Part shown: positions 44,604 to 52,871 of the stretch, piece by piece
Numbering within the stretch: the first letter of the stretch is position 1
Layout of the letters: every line of letters starts with the position of its first letter
NCBI GenBank assembly: GCA_964645585.1
Contig: CAZYAN010000024.1
Coordinates: 1-60,915, forward strand
Direction: 5' to 3'
DNA from: DATGSL01 sp964645585
GTDB lineage: Bacteria > Verrucomicrobiota > Verrucomicrobiia > Opitutales > T3Sed10-336
DNA length: 60,915 nt
The notes under the pieces: generated by a model
What the model saw: only the letters and a program-made list of their open reading frames with translations
Database searches by the model: none
Told to the model about the DNA's origin: nothing
Translations under genes and position numbers: made by a program

Positions 44604-47600
44604 TCAGAAATCCAAAATCTCCCCGAACTCCATCGCGTCGACCCAGAGGGTCTGATTGGGCTCTCCGCCTGAATTCATTTCGATGTGAATTTCGGTGTAG
44701 CCGGGGGCCATGTCGAACTCGGCTTCGTATCCAGTCCACGAATTCGACGGATCGATTGCGACGGTCCCGCCGGAACCCCCAGAGCCGTTGACACGGACTC
44801 GCGCATGGGTCGCGTCGCCCTTGGCCTGGAAGCGAAGCAGATATTTGCCGCCGTGCGGCAGACGCATCGGATGGCTGCGGGATACGACCCGGTCCTTCGG
44901 CCGCACGAACTTCAATGCTGACTCGCCCGAAAACGCATCTTCCTGGCTCCAGCCTGGCCAAGCTTTCTCGGCCGACCGGGAGCTTCGATTCACGACCCAG
45001 CCGCGCGGCGGGTAGTTCGGAATGCCTTCCTCGAAATCGCCGTTGCGGAGGTAGTTCACAATTTTCCCGCGATACGATTCGGCAAGGTCCGCGCGGAGGC
45101 GCGGCAGTCCGCCGGCAGGATCAAAGCGGAAGAACAGCTCGGTTTGGGCTCGCAATACTCCTTCGGCAGTGCCGACGGCTTCGACGCTCTCGCGCGGCGT
45201 CCAGCGGTCCTGGATCAGGATTTTGATATCGTCGCGATCGCTCGTGAGGCGATACTCTCCGGCCTCGCGGGGATCGATCCGCGCGTACGCGACCCATTCG
45301 CCGTTGTCCGCGACGAACGTGCGCAGCGGCACGGACTGTTCGCCGCTGGAATCGCGAATTGCCAAGCTCAGCTCCGGAAGGGCGGCGGCGGGATCCCAGT
45401 GAGGATCGACAAAAAGCGAGCCGTCGCCGCCCGGCCATTGCACGGTCAGGATGGCATTGCTCCAATCGAAAGGTACGGACTCCGCCGCGCTCCAATCTTG
45501 GTTTGGAACCAGCCAGACCGCCTGTGGACGCGCGGGAACATACAAGCGCGCCCGCTGCGCTTCTTCGGTTGAAAGACGGAAAATCGCTGCCGCGGCGCCT
45601 TCGAAGGTTCCCGAGATGTCGCCACCTTTTTCGAGGTGTGTCAGCCGGATGCCGTTCGCCTCGATCGCGGTTCCGCCGGAAAGCAGCCAGCGCGCGACGG
45701 TCCCGTCGTCGTTTGTGCGAACCGTAGCCGCGAGCCCGTCGGCCCCCATTCCCAGACCTTCAATGACGCCGGGTTCGCGGAGCTTGTGGCGGAACAGAAT
45801 GGTCTCGGTAGTTCCGTCATGTGTGAAGGCCATTCCGTGTGTATTGTTATTATCAATACGCACGATGTTCGTCAGCGGATCACCTTCGGCCGCGCCGTAG
45901 GTGTTGAGCAAGGCGAGGAAGCGCTGGTCTTCCGCTTTCTCCGCGGTATTGACACGAATATGCGCCGGTTCCGGGAATGCCTCCGAAACGCGAGCCCACG
46001 CGCGGGTCAGGATCGGGTATCGCCGTTCGTTCGACTGCTTGTACTCGACCTTGCGCGGCAGGAGATGCCGGACCCGAAGACGCCGGTCCTGCTGCGGGAC
46101 GGTCATCGTCCGCCCGGCCTCGTCGATTTCCGCCTCTTGGAACGCGTTGAGGAGCCACGTGAACTCGCTCGGCTCGCTCGCTTGAAGTTCGTCGTAAATG
46201 ACGTAGACGCCGGGACGTATGAAGAGGATCGCGCGCTCGAATCGCTCCATCGGTTCGCGGTAGGCCGCGGAAGCGTCACCGGCGAAAAAGGTGTAATCGG
46301 GCGAGTTGAAGAAGGCGCTGATTTTCCCTTTGGAGTCGATGCTCTTCGGCTGACCCTCGCCGTTGATCAGAATCGTGTTGTGCGTGAAGGTCGTCCGGCT
46401 CCAGTTCGTGTGATATTCGTCGCCGTAGTAGGTGTAGTAACCGACATCGGCGGCGAGGATTTCGGCTCCGGAATGAATCACGAAGTTGTTCTGGTCGGCA
46501 TGCGAGTGACTGTGCCCGCCCCACGGACTGCTTCGGAAGAAAATCCGGTCGCTGAGATGATTGTAGAATTGATCGTAAGCGGCGACCTGTCCGGTTTGCA
46601 AAAACGCCCGGGCCTGGGGGATGTCAATGGGCGGCGCCGGATCGAGATCGATTTCCGAAAGATACTGAAACGGCACATGCTCCGGGTCGGTGTTGACGGT
46701 GTCCGCGTACCATTTGACGTACGGGTTCTCGTTCATCGAGGCGACAAGGTTCGTCATGTATCCATCCGCTGGATTTCCCCACGGCCAGAGGAGGCTGTAG
46801 ACGTCGCCGCCGTGATGGAACCAGTAGTTCAAATTCATCGCGTAGAGCCAGAATTCGCCGGAGTTGGCGATCCGCGGCTGCTTGAACAGATCGATGCCGG
46901 TCGCCGTCCGCAGCGCCACGAGACCTTCGAGGATCCAGCGGAATTTGTGGCCGTAGGTTTGGCCTTCAAAGTACCCGCCGTCGGGACTGGTCCAGGCGAT
47001 CCGGTTGACATACTGACGGACCAGCCAGTCAATCCATTCCGCGGCTTCGGGAAACTCATCGCCGACCGCGAGCATCGTCGTCAGAAACGCGTGCATCGCC
47101 TGTTGCGGGTGCGACTGCTGGTAGTTGAGGTGAATTAGGCAGCGCTCGCGCAGCCATTCGTAAGCCGCTTCGCCGTGAAACGCGATGTGATCGACCACTT
47201 GTTGCCGCTCCTCCGGTGTCAGGTGATGATAAATCCGGTCGTAGGTGAGCGCCGCGTATTTGAGCCCGGTCTCGTAACTGTAGACGACGGTGTCGTGGGA
47301 GGCGCGGTCTTTGAGATGATAATCGAGCCGGGCGGGCGCGATCATCAACAGCCAGTCTTTCGCGGCTTCGGCATATTTGGTGTCACCAGAAATGAGATAC
47401 GCGAACGAAAGCGTGTGTGCTCGCGAAGCATCGCTGTTGAGATTTCGGTAGCTGTAACCGGGAGAGACAAACGGTTCGCCGTCGATCAGCCAGATCACTT
47501 GGCGACGCACGGGAGAGCCTTCCTGCCAGCGCCCCTCCATGCCAGGAGTCGGACCCTTGGGAGGATTTTCCGCGAGGGGGAGGAGCGTATTCGGCCTGCG

Positions 47601-48905
47601 GGCCTTCCGGCCGAGTTGCTGGTCGGCCTGCCAGCGGACCGATTCCCAGGCTTGTTTGGCCGGACCGTGACGGCGAGCGCGAAAGTCAGCGAGATCTTCC
47701 GGTGTGGTGAAGACGCGCGGATGGTCGGGCATGTTCGCCAAAAGTTCATTCGTCGGCGGGACGGGGATTTCTACCGCGCCTTCCGGCACATAAAAACGGC
47801 GGACAGGCGACGGCCCGAGTTCCTCGCCATCCTTGTTCACGAGAAAATGCCGCCAGAACCACGCGCCGGGTTCGAAGGTTTCGGAGTGATTGTAAAAGGG
47901 GAATTCGAGATCCTCGATCCGCCCGTCGGGCTGCGCGAAAGACGGATCGCGCGAGAATTCGAGGATGTAGCTCACGGCGCGGTTCTCGTGCTGCCAGACC
48001 ATCGGCGGCGGGTTGACCGCGACCGTTTCGCCGTCGACCGGCGCCAGCGGCGGATGGGTTGCCGGCTGCGGGATAACACCGACCGGGACAGGGCGCGGCT
48101 GGACCATTTCGACCGTCAGGTTGTCGATGAAGAAATGGTGCTCGCGGCTCCCGGCGGTGTTGAATTCGAAACCGGTGACCGGACCGCGCTTGTTGTTTTG
48201 ATGAGAAAAGCTGGCATGAGTGCGCTCGCCGTTGATCCAGATGTCGACCGACCCGGCGGCGACGATGTTATCGCCGTCGTAGGCGGTCGGGCGGGAGCTG
48301 TTGTTGATCACGAAGGTAACTTCCTGAGGCTGGCCGCGTTCGTAGTGGCCGTCGGTTCCGGCGAGGGAATGGTTGCGCGCGAGGGTGATAACTTGTGCGC
48401 GATCGTCGGTTGAACGGGCTCCCGCATAGAGAATGAGCCAGGTGTAACCGTCGAGACCGTCGTCTGGCTGAAAGTAATCGAACCGCATCTTGAAAATCTC
48501 GGCGGAGAAGGCGTCGTCGATCCGCACCGCCTGGCTTCCTGCGATTCCCTCTTTTCGATATTCGAGGATCTTGTTCGACGGTCCGCGGCCAAAGCGGTCT
48601 TCGCTGTCGGTCACGATTTGGATCGTGTTGACCGGTCCGCGGCTGAGAACCGTGCTCCAAGGGCGCGCCGGCGCTGAACCCGGGGGATGGTTTTGAAACG
48701 TTTCCTGGAACACGACCTCTCCTTCGGTCTCCGGGAGGCTTTGCGCAAGGCTCAGGGCGGGAGCGATCAAGAGCGCGAGGCTGATGATGGTGCGGAAGCG
48801 GGAGGCGCGCTTGGCCGCCTGGGAACGAAATGCGTGAGAGTGTAGCAGACTTGGAATCACGTTGGCATTTGAGTCACGAATCCGGCAGCTTGGCAAACGT
48901 TTCAC
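44604..48905 (-). CDS. Large exported heparinase II/III-like polysaccharide lyase
   Basis: This 1433-residue protein starts at 48905 (signal near residues 38-55, so a later non-ATG start is possible). In order: a laminin-G-like domain (about 60-270), an Ig-like/DUF4962 linker (WQHENRAVSYILEFSRDPSF), an alpha/alpha toroid (TGLKYAALTYDRIYHHLTPE), the heparinase II/III beta-sandwich with HSHADQNNFVIHSG and NWSRTTFTHNTILI, and a C-terminal carbohydrate-binding domain (YLRNGDFEEGIP, FDMAPGYTEIHIEM). It should cleave an anionic polysaccharide outside the cell; alginate-, heparin- or ulvan-like targets are possible. It diverges from a protein with the same N-terminal domain. Confidence 0.87.
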   Translation of the reverse strand: MKRLPSCRIRDSNANVIPSLLHSHAFRSQAAKRASRFRTIISLALLIAPALSLAQSLPETEGEVVFQETFQNHPPGSAPARPWSTVLSRGPVNTIQIVTDSEDRFGRGPSNKILEYRKEGIAGSQAVRIDDAFSAEIFKMRFDYFQPDDGLDGYTWLILYAGARSTDDRAQVITLARNHSLAGTDGHYERGQPQEVTFVINNSSRPTAYDGDNIVAAGSVDIWINGERTHASFSHQNNKRGPVTGFEFNTAGSREHHFFIDNLTVEMVQPRPVPVGVIPQPATHPPLAPVDGETVAVNPPPMVWQHENRAVSYILEFSRDPSFAQPDGRIEDLEFPFYNHSETFEPGAWFWRHFLVNKDGEELGPSPVRRFYVPEGAVEIPVPPTNELLANMPDHPRVFTTPEDLADFRARRHGPAKQAWESVRWQADQQLGRKARRPNTLLPLAENPPKGPTPGMEGRWQEGSPVRRQVIWLIDGEPFVSPGYSYRNLNSDASRAHTLSFAYLISGDTKYAEAAKDWLLMIAPARLDYHLKDRASHDTVVYSYETGLKYAALTYDRIYHHLTPEERQQVVDHIAFHGEAAYEWLRERCLIHLNYQQSHPQQAMHAFLTTMLAVGDEFPEAAEWIDWLVRQYVNRIAWTSPDGGYFEGQTYGHKFRWILEGLVALRTATGIDLFKQPRIANSGEFWLYAMNLNYWFHHGGDVYSLLWPWGNPADGYMTNLVASMNENPYVKWYADTVNTDPEHVPFQYLSEIDLDPAPPIDIPQARAFLQTGQVAAYDQFYNHLSDRIFFRSSPWGGHSHSHADQNNFVIHSGAEILAADVGYYTYYGDEYHTNWSRTTFTHNTILINGEGQPKSIDSKGKISAFFNSPDYTFFAGDASAAYREPMERFERAILFIRPGVYVIYDELQASEPSEFTWLLNAFQEAEIDEAGRTMTVPQQDRRLRVRHLLPRKVEYKQSNERRYPILTRAWARVSEAFPEPAHIRVNTAEKAEDQRFLALLNTYGAAEGDPLTNIVRIDNNNTHGMAFTHDGTTETILFRHKLREPGVIEGLGMGADGLAATVRTNDDGTVARWLLSGGTAIEANGIRLTHLEKGGDISGTFEGAAAAIFRLSTEEAQRARLYVPARPQAVWLVPNQDWSAAESVPFDWSNAILTVQWPGGDGSLFVDPHWDPAAALPELSLAIRDSSGEQSVPLRTFVADNGEWVAYARIDPREAGEYRLTSDRDDIKILIQDRWTPRESVEAVGTAEGVLRAQTELFFRFDPAGGLPRLRADLAESYRGKIVNYLRNGDFEEGIPNYPPRGWVVNRSSRSAEKAWPGWSQEDAFSGESALKFVRPKDRVVSRSHPMRLPHGGKYLLRFQAKGDATHARVRVNGSGGSGGTVAIDPSNSWTGYEAEFDMAPGYTEIHIEMNSGGEPNQTLWVDAMEFGEILDF

Positions 48906-49298
48906 GGGGGCTGGCGGTGGAGCCCGCCGCGCCGCGGTTCGAGTTGGCGGCTAATGGAGGGGTGGGGCGATGCCTTGGGATGAATGGCACTAAAACAAGG
49001 CCAGAATCCGAAGCGCGGAAGCGGCCTCCCTGCCACTTTTTTGTTATTAGCGCCCTTCAGGCCTAGGATGACGTTCCGTCGCAGAATTGCGTTGCGGGTT
49101 CGCGGCGTTTCCGATGTTTCGGGGAGATGAACCTGATAGCGGCGGACAAGGCGTAGATCTATAACCACGAATAGACGAATGGACACGAACAAGGATCTCA
49201 CTGATTCGGTGAACAATACTCCCGGGACACCGTCTTATAATTCATTGAATTCGTGTTTATTCGTGTTCATTCGTGGTTTCTCAACTGCGGTGATTAGA
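48906..49298. repeat. Spacer with ACCACGAA hairpin (49162-49279)
   Basis: This 393-base spacer between two divergent exported-enzyme genes contains GCCCTTCAGGCCT-type sequence at 49051-49065 and a long inverted repeat: left arm 49162-49191 (TAACCACGAATAGACGAATG and on), right arm 49250-49279 (TTCGTGTTTATTCGTGTTCA and on), loop of 58 bases. Each arm repeats a CACGAA unit. A false ATG start at 49179 lies in the left arm. No promoter is obvious. Confidence 0.65.
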
Positions 49299-51783
49299 AT
49301 GAACGGATTACTCTCGCACCTGATTGCTCGCTTCTGTTCGCGGCTGCGAACCGTGCCGTTCGTTCACGTCGCGCTTCTGGCTTGGCTTTCCGCGGCCGGT
49401 TTCGCGTCCGCGCAGGAACCGCCGCGAGTGCTTTTTCAGGATGGATTCGGCGCGGCGCTTGTTGGCGGACAGCCGGACGTTCCGCCATGGACGAGTCGCA
49501 GCATCGCCGAAAGCGGACACGCGCTGACGATCCGCACTGACGACGACGGAATCTTTTCCGCCGAGGCCGAGAACCGGTTTGTCGAATACCGGGATTCCCG
49601 CACGGACGCATCACTCATCCTCTCCGCTGGAAACACGCTCTCCACGGAGGTGGCGACATTCAGTTTCCTTTTCCACGAGCCCTCCGATCCCGCCTATCCA
49701 GGCCAGCTCACGATCCAGTTTTTCGCGGGCAACGGGTCACCGACTCTGGCCAACCGCGTCCAGGTGTTCCACTTTCGCGAAGGCGCGATCCGAGGACCAT
49801 TCGACATTCCGTACGGGTTGAATCAAACGCGCCGAATCGACCTTGTCCTCAACAATTCGGCCGTCCCGGTCACCTACGACGACGGCCGCCGAACCGTCGC
49901 CAGCGGGAAGGCCGACGTCTGGATCGACGGCGAACTGGTCTTTCAGGATTTTTCTAACGAGCGGCAGGCCGGCACCGGTCCGATCCGCGGCTTCGACATC
50001 CGTTCCTTTACCAGTCAATCGCAACGGGCTTATCTGGACAACATCACTGTCTTCGAGGGTGCGGTCGCAGGCGCGCCGTTCTTTCCCTCGCCCGATCAGG
50101 CGAACTTTCCGCTGATCCTCCAAAAGAACCGCGAGGTCGCCGAGCTGTTCGGCTACGCGCCGGAGTTTTCTCTCAACGCGATTTCGTTCGACAGCTTCAA
50201 CCGCCCTTACCTGCGCAGCCGGTCAGCCGATATCGACGAGACGCGCCATGTGGAGACGTTTCGCGATGGCGTGTGGGTCGAGCGGTCGTTTATTTCCGCT
50301 ATTGAAGAGTTGTATCCGGACTTTGATTACATTTATCGCGGTGCCGGATGGCTCGGCGCACGGATCGTTTTCGACCGGTTGGACAGAATGTACACCGCCG
50401 TTAAAATACGTCGCACGAACGGCGCCTACGCGAACGTTCTTCTTTTTTCAACCGATTACGGACAAACTTTCTCGGCCGTGGACCTTCGCACATCCGGTGA
50501 CGTCGCGCTGGAGCACGTCGCAGGACACAACCGCCTCGACGGACCGCCTTTCGTGCTCATCCAGCACCGTCGCGTCGCCGATCACGAGAGCGAGTGGGCC
50601 GACTATCACGAAATGCGCGTTGTCCAGCCGCGCCTTGTCGGCGACACGCTCGAGGTCCCGCCGCATGTTCATGTGACGGACTCTTTGATTTCGATCGGAC
50701 AGCATTCCGGCGGCTCATCATTCGCCGCGACGCGCGACGGCAAGACACATTTCGCGTGGATTGAAATTGCGGACAGTCCTGTTCCGGATCCCGGTTCGCC
50801 GACCTATGCCGCGACCTACGATCACGCGACTGGCACAGTCGGACCTAAAAGGCTCGTCGCCTTCGCGCCGCCGGCGAATAATTCGCACAACCGCCCCGGC
50901 CTCGTTCTCGACAGCGAAGGCTATATTCACGTCGTCACTGGCTCGCATCACGGAGAGAATTTCTTCTACAGCCGCTCGCTGCAGCCCGGCAGGACCGACG
51001 CTGGCTGGACGGCGCCGACACCGGTCTGGGACAAAGGCTGGAGAAACTCGAACGGGAACGGACCCGAACGCGGCGGGCAAACGTATGTTTCGCTCGTGTG
51101 CGACGCCGACGACACCTTGCACCTCGCCTTCCGCCAATGGCGCTACGCTGACAAATATTTCAATGACGCCGCCTACTACGCCGCTCTTTCGTATCAGCGC
51201 AAACCGAAAGGCGGCGACTGGACCGAGCCGGTCCCGCTGGTCATTCCCGAACGCGGCATCTACGCGATCTATTATCAAAAACTCTCGCTCGACCAGCGCG
51301 GGCGGCTCTTTCTGTCCGCAAGCTACTTCGATAACACGCTCGGCGAAACTCCCGAACTCGGCCGTTACCTGCGCCGAATGCTTCTGTTTTCTCCTGACGG
51401 CGGCGACACCTGGCGCTTCGCCGAAACCGGCGCGCTCGACAGCCGCTGGTTCTTCACACGGTACGAGCGCTGGCAGCGCGAAACTTTCACGCCCGAACAA
51501 CTCGCCAATCCCGACATCGCCGGACCCGCCGCGCAGCCCGCCGGCGACGGCGTGCCCAATTTATTAAAAGCCGCTCTCGATCTCGATCCTTGGCAAAGCG
51601 GCCGCGAGGCGCTCCCGTCGCCGTTCCTCGATGAATTGGGACGCCTCACGCTGCAGTTTGAACTCTCGGCTGATTGGCTGGATCACGTATCCGTCGAAAC
51701 CTCGACCGATCTGATCACTTGGACGACCGAAACGGTCGAGCGCGACGCCGAGCCAGTCGGCGACAACCGCTATCGCGTCCACT
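49299..51783 (+). CDS. Exported BNR-4-like protein, probable polysaccharide lyase (3' end in gap)
   Basis: The start is the ATG at 49299 (MNGLLSH), before a signal peptide (VALLAWLSAAGFASA). An N-terminal laminin-G-like domain (about 40-255, ending AYLDNITVFEG) is followed by a BNR-4-type seven-bladed propeller (about 260-720: HVVTGSHHGENFFYSRS, LAFRQWRYADKYFNDA, LLFSPDGGDTWRFAE). The propeller resembles ulvan-lyase-type BNR proteins. Then comes the FTPEQLANPDIAGPAAQPAG and GDGVPNLLKAALDLDPW module. The gene is cut at about residue 828 by the second gap; only the end of the C-terminal domain is missing. Confidence 0.82.
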
Positions 51784-51883
51784 NNNNNNNNNNNNNNNNN
51801 NNNNNNNNNNNNNNNNNNNNNNNNNNNNNNNNNNNNNNNNNNNNNNNNNNNNNNNNNNNNNNNNNNNNNNNNNNNNNNNNNNN
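51784..51883. other. Assembly gap (100 N)
   Basis: Exactly 100 undetermined bases, length unknown. The sequence resumes directly inside a copy of a 63-base dispersed repeat, so the repeat probably caused the break. The end of the BNR-4-like gene is lost here. Confidence 0.99.
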
Positions 51884-51946
51884 GCACGCGCGTAGCGTAA
51901 GCCTCCGAGCTTGCGGGCTGCTTCCACGGGAACCGCAGGCAATTTC
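51884..51946. repeat. 63-base dispersed repeat, copy 1
   Basis: GCACGCGCGTAGCGTAAGCC, then TCCGAGCTTGCGGGCTGCTT and CCACGGGAACCGCAGGCAAT, then TTC. It matches 55592-55654 at 58 of 63 positions with no indel. The core GTAAGC-N6-GCTTGC can form a six-base hairpin with one G-U pair. The remaining sequence to 52146 has no gene that I can see. Confidence 0.7.
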
Positions 51947-52146
51947 ACGAATTGGTTCGAGTTGCGTCGACGGCGGTGATTGATCCCGATCGGTGGGGGG
52001 CTGTTGCGGTGTACCGAGGTATATTTTCCGCGCGAAGGCGCGACTTTCGGGATTTTCGAGTGACACCTGACCGGAAGAGATGGTATGAGTCTGGATACCT
52101 GCGAGCCCCGTTGTTCCACGGGTTCTCCTGGAAGTCAGATTGATCC

Positions 52147-52857
52147 ATGAAAAAATACCCGCGTTTCTCCTTGGTCGAAGGATTGGTTTTATTTGTCATC
52201 CTCGGCACAATCTCCTCGCTGCTTCCGCCCCTCCTCAGCCTCGGAAGCGATTCAGCGGGCTTAGCCAAGTGCCGCGCTAATCTCCACGAACTGGGCGCGG
52301 CGACTTATGTTTACGCTTCGGAGCATGACGGCCGGCTTCCAGCGAGTGCCGATCCCGTCATCGCTCCCTCCGCGAACATGGACGGCACGTTTGTCGGAGA
52401 CGGACGGATGTACGGCGCACTTCTGGCGGAAGAGGCGGGCGGGTTCGGCGACCATGCCTACCTGAGCACGCCGCACCCGCTGATCTGTCCGTCTCTATCG
52501 CCGACCGTGTATGAGATGGATCCGACTTATCGCCGAGCGGACGAGATCAACGAAGACAACAGGATCATCCGCATGGGGTATGTCTGGACGTATCGTGGCC
52601 CTGATGGCGCGTTTCGTTTCGCTGCGAACGACACCATCTATCGAAAACCGAACGAGCCGCTTTGTTTTGACTTCGGCTGGACGCATGCCCCTGGAAACCT
52701 CGGAATGATCATCGCTCAGCCTTCCCATGACGACATCATGAACGTGCTGCATCTCGGCGGATATGTGAGATCCGTCTCACTGGAGGAGGTCAATGCGAAT
52801 GCGAGCAGTTGGAACTTTCTTTATTTTTATCTCCGCGGCGAGATGCCCGCCCCGTAA
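52147..52857 (+). CDS. Aberrant pseudopilin-like protein
   Basis: This 236-residue protein has a prepilin-like start, MKKYPRFSLVEGLVLFVILG, with Glu at the +5 position of the hydrophobic helix, followed by AKCRANLHELGAATYVYASE, the pseudopilin ladder helix. The residue just before the Phe is Arg, not the Gly that prepilin peptidase needs. The C-terminus ends with a soluble domain. It lies 14 bases before a propeller gene and is probably co-transcribed. It may be anchored without cleavage. Confidence 0.78.
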   Translation: MKKYPRFSLVEGLVLFVILGTISSLLPPLLSLGSDSAGLAKCRANLHELGAATYVYASEHDGRLPASADPVIAPSANMDGTFVGDGRMYGALLAEEAGGFGDHAYLSTPHPLICPSLSPTVYEMDPTYRRADEINEDNRIIRMGYVWTYRGPDGAFRFAANDTIYRKPNEPLCFDFGWTHAPGNLGMIIAQPSHDDIMNVLHLGGYVRSVSLEEVNANASSWNFLYFYLRGEMPAP

Positions 52858-52871
52858 TTCCTGAAGAAGCT

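Noticed and set aside
45636..48413. Two long plus-strand frames (500 and 412 codons) opposite the heparinase-like gene
   Set aside because: The minus-strand frame has signal peptide, ordered domains and catalytic blocks; the plus-strand frames have none.
49179..49298. Earlier ATG for the BNR-4-like gene
   Set aside because: The extra 40 codons come from the ACCACGAA hairpin repeat; the ATG at 49299 directly precedes the signal peptide.
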